Notes: generated by a model from the letters alone, not told the origin. Positions 7,237-15,265 are shown, numbered from the stretch's first letter. The stretch: DNA of 64,000 nucleotides from Bacteroides sp. ET71 (GCF_023336905.1 NZ_JAMBLS010000014.1:17545-81544); one strand, 5' to 3'. Numbers and translations are program-made.

Positions 7237-8092
7237 ATCTTACGAAATTAGGTGAATAATTAATAGATTGATTATTTGTCTTTTGCTCTTGAAGAAAGGC
7301 TTTCTTCTGCATGAAATCTGAGGTAAGCTGCTGATACCATTCTGGATATTGATGATAGATGGAAGTCAGTTCTTCAATGGATTTACTGTTGTTTATCTTG
7401 CTTCTTATCATCTCAACAGTTACTCCATCATTACACCAATCAAGGATAATTTGTCCTGTAGTTGGGGTAATCATGAAGTCAGGTTTATTAATGAAAAGGT
7501 TTGTTCTGTCCTTAGACACCACACACTGATGCTTCATATTGATGTCAAAAACTATGGTAAATTCATAGTCTATTCCATCCCTCATAACAGCTTTCAATCC
7601 TACTTTCTCAGGCACCATTTTACCATTCTTCTCATTGAGGACATAATCCTGCTTGCATCTCATGGTGCAGATGATATGTCTTTCACTTTGCAATATCTTC
7701 TGCATGAAGGCATTCATCCTTGGAGTAATCTTCTGCCAATTGGTGAATGAGTTTCCTTGCAGGTTGGCATGGTATTCCAACAAATTATCCCAGCATTGGG
7801 AAATGGAATCAATGATAATTACCTCCATGCCTGCATTTTCACAGATACCAATGGCTTCCATGTAGGTTTCAGGAGTAAAGTTCTCCAGAAGAGGCAACAC
7901 ATTATAATCCCCCAAATGTGCATAGAGGTCTGCACTCCCATTTTCAGAATCAATGACTGCAATTTTAGTCCAGTCACTGCAAAGTCCATAAGCCAGCAAT
8001 AAGGCTGAGTAGGTCTTTCCACTTCCTGCACAGCCTTGCAAGGCTAATTTGATTTTAGCCTGCTTCTTGGATGATTTTCTTAAATTCATCAT
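7199..8092 (-). CDS. RecA/Sak4-like P-loop ATPase
   Basis: From the ATG at 8092 the product has 297 residues. The Walker A motif GCAGSGKT lies near residue 20, after a basic N-terminus, and EVIIIDSISQCW near residue 90 fits Walker B. RHIICTMRCKQDYVL follows. This is the layout of phage and plasmid nucleotide-binding proteins of the AAA_24/Sak4 type, which assist single-strand annealing or replication. The family residues DYEFTIVFDINMKHQC appear further on. An upstream start at 8143 is possible, but the extra residues are hydrophobic and unlike the family. It is the middle gene of an ORF-ATPase-DUF3871 operon. Confidence 0.8.
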   Translation of the reverse strand: MMNLRKSSKKQAKIKLALQGCAGSGKTYSALLLAYGLCSDWTKIAVIDSENGSADLYAHLGDYNVLPLLENFTPETYMEAIGICENAGMEVIIIDSISQCWDNLLEYHANLQGNSFTNWQKITPRMNAFMQKILQSERHIICTMRCKQDYVLNEKNGKMVPEKVGLKAVMRDGIDYEFTIVFDINMKHQCVVSKDRTNLFINKPDFMITPTTGQIILDWCNDGVTVEMIRSKINNSKSIEELTSIYHQYPEWYQQLTSDFMQKKAFLQEQKTNNQSINYSPNFVRYGSNATTACAQN

Positions 8093-8181
8093 AACTATAC
8101 CATTTATTAAGTTAAACTCGCTGATAAACAAAAAAAGTGGCAAGCCTCAGCCTGCCACTTTTCTGATTCTTACTGACTGCC

Positions 8182-8451
8182 TTAGAGAGTAGCCAGTGTA
8201 GGTGCCCCATTATCCCCTTTCTGATGAAGCATGTAGAACATATCACCTGTATCAGGCGAACATACTTGTGAGATAACAGGATTAGTGATTTCACCATGGA
8301 TGAATTTCTCACTTACTGCCCCTGTCTCAAAGCCATACACAAAGAAGCATTTACCTGTGTGGGGATTCTGCTTCACTTCAATCTTGTTCACACTCATTTT
8401 GGACTTGAATTCTTCTACAGTCATAGTCTCCAGAAATTTCAGCTTTTCCAT
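8182..8451 (-). CDS. Small hypothetical protein (89 residues)
   Basis: An ATG at 8451 gives 89 residues beginning MEKLKFLETMTVEEFKSKM; a GTG at 8490 would add 13. The protein is soluble with a mixed alpha/beta look: an N-terminal helix, then beta-rich segments IEVKQNPHTGKCFFVYGF and DMFYMLHQKGDNG. No family is recognised. It heads the operon with the ATPase and DUF3871 genes (89 nt to the ATPase start). As the first gene downstream of a 39-bp repeat it is one candidate for a small regulator, but no DNA-binding motif is visible. Confidence 0.6.
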   Translation of the reverse strand: MEKLKFLETMTVEEFKSKMSVNKIEVKQNPHTGKCFFVYGFETGAVSEKFIHGEITNPVISQVCSPDTGDMFYMLHQKGDNGAPTLATL

Positions 8452-8628
8452 ATCTGTAATATTTAGTTGTTGCGGAGGGGAATATCCCACTCTAAAGTAA
8501 GGGGAGGGAGGGAAAAGTGAGTTACTGGGTGCTTGTGGTTATAAAGACGACTGAAAAAAATAAAATAATTTTAGTTAGAAATGACTTAGGGAGTAAATTC
8601 AGCTATTCATTACTATTTCAGAAACATA

Positions 8629-8662
8629 AGCCCCTGCTTCCAAAGGGTTGAAAACAGGGGCT
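8629..8662 (-). terminator. Hairpin downstream of the helicase gene
   Basis: AGCCCCTG (8629-8636) pairs with CAGGGGCT (8655-8662) around an 18-nt loop, about 64 nt past the helicase stop. On the minus strand it is followed by TTATGTTTCT, a weak T-rich tract. It probably ends the helicase transcript. Confidence 0.5.
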
Positions 8663-8675
8663 AATGGATTGTTTT

Positions 8676-8714
8676 GTATTCATATCCATTTTAATATATA
8701 TGAGAAGTGAATAC
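8676..8714. promoter_or_regulatory. 39-bp spaced inverted repeat, copy 2
   Basis: GTATTCA at 8676-8682 and TGAATAC at 8708-8714, total length again 39 bp. It lies between the helicase stop and the small-ORF/ATPase/DUF3871 operon, about 225 nt upstream of that operon's first ATG. The arms are shorter than in the other copies. Confidence 0.65.
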
Positions 8715-8725
8715 AATCAAGGATG

Positions 8726-10897
8726 TTAAAATCTAAAAAAAGTTTTCATGTTTTGGTTGGCAGTAATACGTTTTAAGGGTTCTCCCTCTAATCCAAAAGG
8801 ATTATAATCTATTACTTTGTACGCTCCTATAGGTTTTCCTTCTACACGTTTTGACGTCCTCTCTGATATAGTACAAAAATTCCGAATAATAGGAATTGCC
8901 TGTCTCGGAGTTAAAGGAGCATAGCCTAACACTCCGCTATATACAGCATTAAACTTTTTTGTTAATTCTTCCCCCGTAAAAGGGGTATTTGTAGGTAGGT
9001 TCCTATGGATTGTAGATTTAATAGAGTGGGTATCATCTAAAGCCCAGAAAATGACAAAGTTATAGAATTTATCATAGCAGTAAGTATCAAAAGAATTTAG
9101 TTTTTCTATTAAGACGCTAAAAGGCACATATTCTTGTAATTCAACAAAATACTCAAGAAATAGTCTATTTTGTTGTGAGCAAATTCCCATAGATAAATTC
9201 TTTGCAATCATCTTTCTATCTTCTATCGTATTTGCTTCTTGTAATCGTAAAATAATCTCTTCTCTTTGAATAATATTGGCTTGTTGGAATTCTGCATCTG
9301 TATTTTCTCTAACATCATCCGGTATTTCTTCACTCTCTGTATAATCATAACATTCAATATAATGTCCAGTATTTTGCATTTTTTCTGCAAGATGTGACCC
9401 CTTTGAATATAAATAATTCAACATTTCAACTTGTATTCTAATAAAATCCAAATTAAAATATGAAGGTACGAATTTTTCATATATATCCTTCCGAACCATT
9501 CTTATATATCCACTTCTTCCATACTTTTTCTTGGATGATTCAATGAAATCTTTTGTTACAAATTCATCCCTAAGCAAGTATGAATTAGGGAACTTGCATT
9601 TAAGCTGAGGATATAAATTACCAAAATCAGACATTTGTTTAGCATCCTCCAATGCTCGTCTTTGTATATCCTGTAAATCAATATTTTCCTCAGTTTCTGT
9701 AGTTGTATATATTATGGTTTCGCTTAATAAACCTTCTTTATTCCTGCATCTTCCTGCAATTTGTTGTAACTTATCAATCGACAAGACAGTATAAGGTTTT
9801 TGGGTGTTGACAACGGAAATAAGATGAAATCTTTCTTTAATATCAATTCCTACAAAATAAGTACAAGTCATAAAAGCTATCTGTTTAGGAAGATTTTCCT
9901 CTAGTATTTCGTCATAATATTCTGTTATCTCCTTGTTTGTAGAACTACATAAGATAGCACATTGGGATTTCAAATTTGCATCTAAACTATTTATGACTGT
10001 AGCACATCCCTTTACAGAATTGTATGCTATCAGTATCTTCTCATTGGGATTAGCCGAATAAATATCTTCAATAGTCTTTTTAGTTCTCACCTCGGCATCA
10101 TTTGTATGGATGAGTTTAATATTTCTTGGTTGTGGATTACAAAATTCCACATTGATTACAGGTTCTTCTTCTATTTTTTTGTTTGAAAAATTTCCAATAG
10201 TAGCAGATACTAAGCATCTTTTTGAAGGAGGAAATTGAAAATAGTAATCAATGACGTCTTCCATTTTAGGTCTATAACTACAATCATATTGGTATGAATC
10301 TATTTCATCAACCATAAAGAAGTAATCCTTGAAATTGTCCTTTCCTATCATATTTAATAGGATAGGCAGACTGTCAGCAACAACAATAAATTTCTTATAC
10401 CCTATAGAAGAATCTAATAAATAATCAGATATACTTGGTATATCAAAACCTGTAATTTTTCCGCCAACATATAATATCTTATATTTATTCGTTTCTCCTT
10501 CTATTTTACTATTAACAGCCTTTCCATAAGCCAATGAACGGGTTGGTACAACCACTATACTGTTTCTTGGAGAATTTAATTCCAATGTAGTAGCTCCAAT
10601 TCCAGTTCGGTTCTTCTTTATTAGACCATATGGGGTGGTGACAAAAATATCCATCAAATGAGTTTTATCTTCAGGCATTAGAAAATTGACAGAAGAAATA
10701 GATTTCCATTTTTCCAACCAATTTATGGTATATTTCAAATCAATCTCACCATATTTAACTGCCGCATCATTCAAATATTGTATGACTTTCTTGTCATCCA
10801 CCATATTGTTTTCCTCGTCATAATAAGGTGCTGTTGCAAATAGTATTTCATATCTACCTACAGAAATGATACTCCCCGGCTCTATAATATTTTCCAT
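8726..10897 (-). CDS. SF2 helicase-like protein with a non-standard P-loop
   Basis: The product has 723 residues. Superfamily 2 motifs are visible in order: GIGATT near residue 81 at the motif I position, PTRSLAY (motif Ia) near 97, VDEID (motif II) near 195, SATIG (motif III) near 233, and QIAGRCRN (motif VI) near 380. The motif I lysine that normally contacts ATP is replaced by Ala. Related proteins in Bacteroidetes elements share a GxGAT signature, as far as I recall, so this may be a family trait and not damage. The C-terminal 300 residues match nothing I know. It probably serves element replication or processing. A 39-bp repeat lies 44 nt before the start. Confidence 0.75.
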   Translation of the reverse strand: MENIIEPGSIISVGRYEILFATAPYYDEENNMVDDKKVIQYLNDAAVKYGEIDLKYTINWLEKWKSISSVNFLMPEDKTHLMDIFVTTPYGLIKKNRTGIGATTLELNSPRNSIVVVPTRSLAYGKAVNSKIEGETNKYKILYVGGKITGFDIPSISDYLLDSSIGYKKFIVVADSLPILLNMIGKDNFKDYFFMVDEIDSYQYDCSYRPKMEDVIDYYFQFPPSKRCLVSATIGNFSNKKIEEEPVINVEFCNPQPRNIKLIHTNDAEVRTKKTIEDIYSANPNEKILIAYNSVKGCATVINSLDANLKSQCAILCSSTNKEITEYYDEILEENLPKQIAFMTCTYFVGIDIKERFHLISVVNTQKPYTVLSIDKLQQIAGRCRNKEGLLSETIIYTTTETEENIDLQDIQRRALEDAKQMSDFGNLYPQLKCKFPNSYLLRDEFVTKDFIESSKKKYGRSGYIRMVRKDIYEKFVPSYFNLDFIRIQVEMLNYLYSKGSHLAEKMQNTGHYIECYDYTESEEIPDDVRENTDAEFQQANIIQREEIILRLQEANTIEDRKMIAKNLSMGICSQQNRLFLEYFVELQEYVPFSVLIEKLNSFDTYCYDKFYNFVIFWALDDTHSIKSTIHRNLPTNTPFTGEELTKKFNAVYSGVLGYAPLTPRQAIPIIRNFCTISERTSKRVEGKPIGAYKVIDYNPFGLEGEPLKRITANQNMKTFFRF

Positions 10898-10940
10898 TTT
10901 ATTTTGGTATAAGTTGTTAATGTCGCGAAGTTAATCATTT

Positions 10941-10979
10941 GTATTCATTTCTTCTAATTAAAGAAAAGGAAATGAATAC
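10941..10979. promoter_or_regulatory. 39-bp spaced inverted repeat, copy 3, in the helicase promoter region
   Basis: GTATTCATTT at 10941-10950 and AAATGAATAC at 10970-10979, a perfect 10-bp repeat. A near-consensus -7 box (TAACTTCG) lies about 7 nt further toward the helicase gene. The repeat therefore overlaps the expected -33 region, the position of an operator. Confidence 0.7.
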
Positions 10980-10982
10980 AGA

Positions 10983-11026
10983 AGAAGAATTTTTGTTACT
11001 CGTCGAAAATAACAAAAGATTCTTCT
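10983..11026. terminator. Strong hairpin between integrase and helicase genes
   Basis: AGAAGAATTTTTGTTA (10983-10998) pairs with TAACAAAA-G-ATTCTTCT (11010-11026) over 16 bp with one bulge and an 11-nt loop. It lies 16 nt past the integrase stop. It is AT-rich and lacks a clear T-run beyond its own arm, so it may act as terminator or as a protein-binding site. Confidence 0.55.
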
Positions 11027-11042
11027 CTGTACTGTAACCTAT

Positions 11043-12308
11043 TCATTTGCCAAACACAAACTCAATCACTTTCCTGTTGGCTTCATTCTCAATTCTAAAG
11101 TCCCTTTCAATATAAATATCAGTCACTTTCATAGCTTCATCTATGTGGTTGAGAGCTGAATGGACGGTATATTTGTCTATTCCTGCTTTGTTGATGGCTA
11201 TGGTAGCCCAACTATGCCGGGCAGCATAATATTCCAAATCTTCTATTTGCAGGATTGTTCCTATCTGCTTTAAGCCATAATTGATGGCTTTGTTGAAAGC
11301 ATCGGCTGTAGAGTAATGCTGATAGAAGTTGAACACCCTCTTTCCTGTTCTGTCCCTATACTTCTCTACCAAAGGTTTGATAACATCCATTACCTTTACT
11401 TTCATTTTTGCTTTATCATTTCTTCGGGCAGAAGTTTTTGCCCTATAATAAGTAATGACATCCTCCTTTATATCTTCACATGAATAGAGGTCTGCTGAAT
11501 TCATGCCTATAAGCCCAAATGAGAGGATGAAACAGTCTTTGGCAAGATTGAATCTACCTACTCTTTCCCTGCCTTTACAGTCCAGAAGATAGGGCATTTC
11601 ATATATCCTCAATATATCCTTAGCTGAAATGGCTCTTTTTCTTGTTGCCTCCTGCTTGGGTATCTTGAAGTTCTCAAATGGAGAGTGAGGGATGAGTATT
11701 ATGTCCCTATCATAGTCATTATACTGCTTCTTGGCTTCATTAAACAGATGCTTGATACTGCCAAGATATAAGGAAACTACTCTATTGGATGGAATTCTTT
11801 TACCTTGCTTCCTGAGCAACTTGATTTTTTCTTCTCTCTTCTTGACAAGATAGTCCATAAATTCCTTTAATAAGGAAGTAGTCAATTGCTGGACAAGCAA
11901 CTTATCTTTACCAAGAAACTTCACAAAGGCATTGATGGCTGATGTGTAATTCTCTGCACCTTTGATGGTTGTATGAGCTATCCACTCTCTACTGAATTGG
12001 ATGAAGTCTATCTCTTGGGATTTCTTTTGTTCTCCCTTCAAGAGAACTATAATATCATCCAAAGTATAGTTGTTAATATCCACCTGCAATTTAGCACAGA
12101 TTTCCTGATAATACCTTACTATGGTATCTGCCTCTTTAATAAACTTGGGGTTCTTTAGTTTGAATGATTTAGTTAAATCTTCTTGCCTAACAAAGATATT
12201 GGTAGACAGTCTTTTGACCTCCCTGTTATAGGTCATTCTAATCTTTACATTGTAAGTACCATCACTTTTTCGCTTACTCTTTAGTACTTCTACTCTGAAT
12301 GTCAACAT
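11043..12308 (-). CDS. Tyrosine recombinase (integrase) of the 9.8-kb element
   Basis: The product has 421 residues, the usual size for Bacteroidetes integrases: an arm-binding domain (1-100), a SAM-like core-binding domain (about 105-215) and a catalytic domain (220-421). Visible catalytic features are RHSWAT near 365, NH about 23 residues later, and the nucleophile Tyr in DIYIERD. At the first Arg position the sequence reads GLIGMNSADLY, so Arg is absent, as in a known group of Bacteroides integrases. It reads away from the tRNA gene, its start is about 130 nt from the att core, and it should catalyse insertion of the element into the tRNA-Met 3' half. Confidence 0.92.
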   Translation of the reverse strand: MLTFRVEVLKSKRKSDGTYNVKIRMTYNREVKRLSTNIFVRQEDLTKSFKLKNPKFIKEADTIVRYYQEICAKLQVDINNYTLDDIIVLLKGEQKKSQEIDFIQFSREWIAHTTIKGAENYTSAINAFVKFLGKDKLLVQQLTTSLLKEFMDYLVKKREEKIKLLRKQGKRIPSNRVVSLYLGSIKHLFNEAKKQYNDYDRDIILIPHSPFENFKIPKQEATRKRAISAKDILRIYEMPYLLDCKGRERVGRFNLAKDCFILSFGLIGMNSADLYSCEDIKEDVITYYRAKTSARRNDKAKMKVKVMDVIKPLVEKYRDRTGKRVFNFYQHYSTADAFNKAINYGLKQIGTILQIEDLEYYAARHSWATIAINKAGIDKYTVHSALNHIDEAMKVTDIYIERDFRIENEANRKVIEFVFGK

Positions 12309-12400
12309 GTTATCTCAAATAATTTGGGAACAACAATAGACCAACATCAGCAGATTTCAGGCAGATTCCTGTCAAGATTCATAAACAGAAGATAAAAAGA

Positions 12401-12433
12401 AAACTCCCATAAGTATTTAACTTACAGGAGTTT
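12401..12433 (-). terminator. Terminator of the tRNA-Met gene carried by the element
   Basis: On the minus strand AAACTCC and GGAGTTT (12427-12433 and 12401-12407) close a hairpin extended by AAGT/ACTT inside, followed by TCTTTTT. It starts 4 nt after the tRNA 3' end. Since it is inside the element, integration has replaced the tRNA's former downstream terminator. Confidence 0.7.
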
Positions 12434-12437
12434 ATCA

Positions 12438-12480
12438 GTGGACCAGCCAGGGCTTGAACCTGGGACCTCCAGATTATGAG
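12438..12480 (-). repeat. Proximal att site inside the tRNA-Met gene
   Basis: These 43 bases are identical to 2644-2686 and cover the tRNA from the anticodon loop to the 3' end. Together the two copies bound the integrated element. Confidence 0.9.
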
Positions 12481-12512
12481 TCTGTTGCTCTAACCAACTG
12501 AGCTACAAGTCC
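12438..12512 (-). tRNA. tRNA-Met (CAU)
   Basis: The transcript folds as a cloverleaf: acceptor 5' strand GGACTTG, D-arm GCTC/GAGC, anticodon loop CTCATAA, T-arm CCAGG-TTCAAGC-CCTGG, and 3' strand CTGGTCC plus discriminator A. CCA is not fully encoded. The 1:72 pair is G-C, so it is not the initiator tRNA; tRNA-Ile with a modified CAU anticodon cannot be excluded. Positions 5:68 (U-G), 6:67 (U-U) and 27:43 (A-G) are imperfect. All three join the chromosomal 5' half to the element-borne 3' half. Confidence 0.88.
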
Positions 12513-12541
12513 AATGCATCCTCTCTGCGGGATAGCGGGGG

Positions 12542-12573
12542 CAAAAGTAGTGCTTTTCCCTGACTTGTGCAAG
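12542..12573 (-). promoter_or_regulatory. Promoter of the tRNA-Met gene
   Basis: On the minus strand the perfect -7 box TACTTTTG (12542-12549) follows CTTG and a 20-nt spacer, and lies about 30 nt before the mature tRNA 5' end. Confidence 0.65.
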
Positions 12574-12594
12574 ACTTTGGCGGATATTTTTCTG

Positions 12595-12906
12595 TCAGAA
12601 CGTGTACTTCCGACGCGGATTCTTCGGAAACCAACCCTTACGGACACGCTCTTCCTGCTCGAATACCTCTTTGATGCTCCAGAAGGAAGAGAATGCAAAA
12701 ACTCCGAGCAAGGACGACCAGAACAGGTCGGCCACGCAGACAGAGGCAAGCACGCCGGCCACGCCCAACAGCAGGAATGCCCACCAGCAGCGGGTGCCCC
12801 AATAATACTCGGCCTTAATCACGGCGGGGTGGAACAGGCCGATGATGAGAAACGTGCAAATGCCTATGACCAACCCGCCCACACGGTATTCCGTCAGAAT
12901 CTCCAT
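12595..12906 (-). CDS. DUF4491 family membrane protein
   Basis: The product has 103 residues with three hydrophobic segments (about 9-27, 40-60 and 62-78). It ends in the conserved cytoplasmic-looking tail EVFEQEERVRKGWFPKNPRRK, and HPAVIKAEYYWGTRCWW precedes the second helix. This matches DUF4491, a Bacteroidetes inner-membrane family of unknown function. The start is 4 nt after the stop of the Lrp-family gene, so the two form an operon. Confidence 0.85.
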   Translation of the reverse strand: MEILTEYRVGGLVIGICTFLIIGLFHPAVIKAEYYWGTRCWWAFLLLGVAGVLASVCVADLFWSSLLGVFAFSSFWSIKEVFEQEERVRKGWFPKNPRRKYTF

Positions 12907-12910
12907 AGGC

Positions 12911-13372
12911 TCATTCCGGGCAAATGGGTACTTCTTTCTTGATGCTCTGCTCCAGCGAGATAAGGGTTTCGGTGGAGATGACGCCCGGGATTTCCTGCAT
13001 CTTGCTGTTGAGCAGCTCCATCAGGTGTTCGTTGTCGCGGGCATAGAGTTTGGTCAGCATGGTGTAGGGGCCGGTGGTGAAATGACATTCCACGACTTCG
13101 GGGATTTTTTTCATTTCGGCCACGACGGACTTGTACATGGAGCCTTTTTCGAGTTTGATACCTACGTAGGTACACGTCCGGTAGCCTAAGGACTTGGGAT
13201 TGACGTGGTATCCCGAACCAATGATAACGCCCAAGTCAATCAAGCGCTGCACACGCTGGTGGATGGCTGCACGCGACACGCCACATTCTGCCGCCACGTC
13301 TTTAAACGGGATGCGGGCGTTCTGCGAGATGATCTCGAGAATCTGCCGATCAAGGTTGTCTATTTTTTCCAT
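12911..13372 (-). CDS. Lrp/AsnC-family transcriptional regulator
   Basis: The product has 153 residues. An N-terminal winged helix-turn-helix (about residues 4-60: LDRQILEIISQNARIPFKDV then AAECGVSRAAIHQRVQRL) is followed by the RAM ligand-binding domain (about 70-145, with VVECHFTTGPYTMLTKLYA). Members bind amino acids and control amino-acid metabolism; the effector cannot be told here. A -7 box TATATTTG lies at 13413-13420, about 40 nt upstream. Confidence 0.92.
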   Translation of the reverse strand: MEKIDNLDRQILEIISQNARIPFKDVAAECGVSRAAIHQRVQRLIDLGVIIGSGYHVNPKSLGYRTCTYVGIKLEKGSMYKSVVAEMKKIPEVVECHFTTGPYTMLTKLYARDNEHLMELLNSKMQEIPGVISTETLISLEQSIKKEVPICPE

Positions 13373-13412
13373 GATGTTTGGTATAAGAGATAAACGATTG
13401 TCAAATAGTAAG

Positions 13413-13420
13413 CAAATATA
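13413..13420 (-). promoter_or_regulatory. -7 box of the Lrp-DUF4491 operon
   Basis: TATATTTG on the minus strand matches TAnnTTTG and lies about 40 nt before the Lrp start. No clear -33 box was identified. Confidence 0.45.
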
Positions 13421-13472
13421 GCGCTTTATTTTAATTTATCTATGCAAAACGAAGGAAAAATGCGGAAAAGGC

Positions 13473-13518
13473 AAAAAAAATGGGCAGAACACATGCTTTT
13501 GCAGCATTTGTCCTGCCC
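13473..13518 (-). terminator. Terminator of the FKBP operon
   Basis: GGGCAG (13482-13487) and CTGCCC (13513-13518) close a hairpin with an inner ATGC/GCAT stem. On the minus strand it is followed by eight T. On the plus strand TTTTGTTTTG follows, so it may work in both directions. It lies about 40 nt past the lipoprotein FKBP stop. Confidence 0.7.
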
Positions 13519-13555
13519 TTTTGTTTTGCGAAACGGCGCGCGGAGAGCCTCGTCT

Positions 13556-14446
13556 TTATTTCTTCGGTTTCTCGATGCCCACCAGTTCTACTTCGAATAT
13601 CAATGCGGAGAAAGGCTTGATCTTACCCGACTGGCGAGAGCCGTAGGCCAGGTCGTAGGGGATGTAGAGTTCCCACTTCGAGCCGACAGGCATCATGGTC
13701 AGTGCCTCGCTCCAACCCTTGATGACTTGTTTGGGCGAGAACGTAGCGGGTTTGCTCTTGCCGTTCTTGTCCTTGCGTTTGTAAGAGCTGTCGAACTCGG
13801 TGCCGTCGATGAGCGTACCTTTGTAGTTCACCTGCACGCGGTTCGTGTCAGCGGGGATGGGGCCGTTGCCTTTGGTCAGAATCTTATACTGCAAGCCGCT
13901 TTCGGTGGTCTGCACGCCCTCTTTCGTCTTGTTTTCGGCCAGGAACTTCTCGCCGGCAGCCTTGTTGTCGGCAAACTCCACGGCCAGAGCCTTCTCGCGG
14001 ATGGCTTCCATCTGGGTGCGCATGTAGCCTTCGGCCTCAATCTGCTTCATGACGTCTTCGCGGTGCAGGGTACCAGCCACGAATCCGGCCAACATGTTCT
14101 CGCGGCTCAGCGTCTGCGTAGAATCGTTGCCGAAAATCTGGCGGTTGAAGCCTTCCACCCATTGCTTGCTGACCATGTTGCCCACCTGCAGGCCGACCAC
14201 GTAGGCCACGTCTTCGGGGTCAATCATCGAAGCGCCCTGGTTGAAGCCCTTGATGAAATTGGACATTTGTGTCGAGTCGATGCCCTGCTGGCTCAGGAAA
14301 GCCTCCAGGCCCTGCGTGCGGGCCATGCCGATGGCATAGGACAGCGAGTCTACATTGTTTTCAAGATTTGCCTTCGGGCTTTGCGCCGTGCAGGATGCGA
14401 AGCCGGCAGCGATGGCTGCGACGGCCAGGAAAGATAACTTTTTCAT
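13556..14446 (-). CDS. FKBP-type peptidyl-prolyl isomerase, lipoprotein
   Basis: The product has 296 residues. MKKLSFLAVAAIAAGFASC is a lipoprotein signal with Cys19 as the acylated residue. Residues 35-175 form an FKBP_N-like dimerisation region (SYAIGMARTQG, FIKGFNQG, FLAENKTKEGV). Residues 185-290 form the FKBP domain (VQVNYKGTLIDGTEFDSS, VIKGWSEAL, YIPYDLAYGSR). It probably acts as a folding catalyst in the periplasm. It lies 21 nt after a second FKBP gene in the same operon. Confidence 0.93.
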   Translation of the reverse strand: MKKLSFLAVAAIAAGFASCTAQSPKANLENNVDSLSYAIGMARTQGLEAFLSQQGIDSTQMSNFIKGFNQGASMIDPEDVAYVVGLQVGNMVSKQWVEGFNRQIFGNDSTQTLSRENMLAGFVAGTLHREDVMKQIEAEGYMRTQMEAIREKALAVEFADNKAAGEKFLAENKTKEGVQTTESGLQYKILTKGNGPIPADTNRVQVNYKGTLIDGTEFDSSYKRKDKNGKSKPATFSPKQVIKGWSEALTMMPVGSKWELYIPYDLAYGSRQSGKIKPFSALIFEVELVGIEKPKK

Positions 14447-14467
14447 GTTGCTTTTCGTATTTATTTA

Positions 14468-15064
14468 TTATGATTTGATTACTTTCAGAAGTTCTATCTC
14501 AAACACCAGCGTGCTGTGCGGCGGGATGAGTTCGCCGGCTCCCTGCGCGCCATAGGCCAGGTTGCTGGGGATGTAGAGTTTCCACTTGGCGCCTTCGGGC
14601 ATCAGTTGCAAGGCTTCCACCCATCCGGGGATGACCTGGTTGACGCCGAACGTGGCGGGTTGGCCGCGGCGCACGGAACTGTCGAACAGAGTGCCGTCCA
14701 CCAGTGTGCCCTCGTAATGGCACTGCACGCGGTCGGTCAGCGTGGCACGCGGAGCGTCGGGGTTGCCCGGCACAATCACCTCGTACTGGAGCCCGCTGGG
14801 CAGCGTCACCACTTCCGGGCGTTGCTTGTTCTGCTCCAGCAGTTGCTTTCCCTTCTCTATGTTCTCGGCGTTGACTTTCTTTTCGAGTTCCTCAAAATAC
14901 TTGTTCACAATCTCTCTGGCCTCCGTGTGGCTGATGGCGGTCTCGTTACCGTCCAACACATCCTTCACTGCTTGGGCGAAATCTTCGACCACCAGGCCGC
15001 GTGCGCCCATACTCCAAAGATTCTGGCCTATCCCCAGGCCAATGGCGTAGCTGAATTTGTCCAT
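14468..15064 (-). CDS. FKBP-type peptidyl-prolyl isomerase (FklB-like)
   Basis: The product has 198 residues without a signal peptide. MDKFSYAIGLGIGQNL starts the N-terminal helical region, and LLEQNKQRPEVVTLPSGLQY leads into the FKBP domain (VQCHYEGTLVDGTLFDSS, VIPGWVEAL, YIPSNLAYG, STLVFEIELL). This is the FklB/FkpA layout; the lack of a signal suggests a cytoplasmic enzyme paired with the exported one encoded downstream. A -7 box TACTTTTG sits at 15129-15136. Confidence 0.92.
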   Translation of the reverse strand: MDKFSYAIGLGIGQNLWSMGARGLVVEDFAQAVKDVLDGNETAISHTEAREIVNKYFEELEKKVNAENIEKGKQLLEQNKQRPEVVTLPSGLQYEVIVPGNPDAPRATLTDRVQCHYEGTLVDGTLFDSSVRRGQPATFGVNQVIPGWVEALQLMPEGAKWKLYIPSNLAYGAQGAGELIPPHSTLVFEIELLKVIKS

Positions 15065-15128
15065 GTTTTCGTTTTAGTCTGCCGGCCGGTTCCGGTTCGT
15101 TGCCAGCCGGTTGTCATTTTGTAAGGCG

Positions 15129-15136
15129 CAAAAGTA
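15129..15136 (-). promoter_or_regulatory. -7 box of the FKBP operon
   Basis: TACTTTTG on the minus strand, about 65 nt before the FklB-like start. The -33 element is not clear. Confidence 0.5.
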
Positions 15137-15265
15137 CGTCTTTTCTCCGAATGAACTACCTTTCGCTGATTTAAAAAATCTTAGCATGACGAAAAAAGCG
15201 CACAAAAGAAACGGGACCATCCGCCCTTCTGCCGGCACCGGCGCCCTTTTCCGCCCGTCCTTTGC

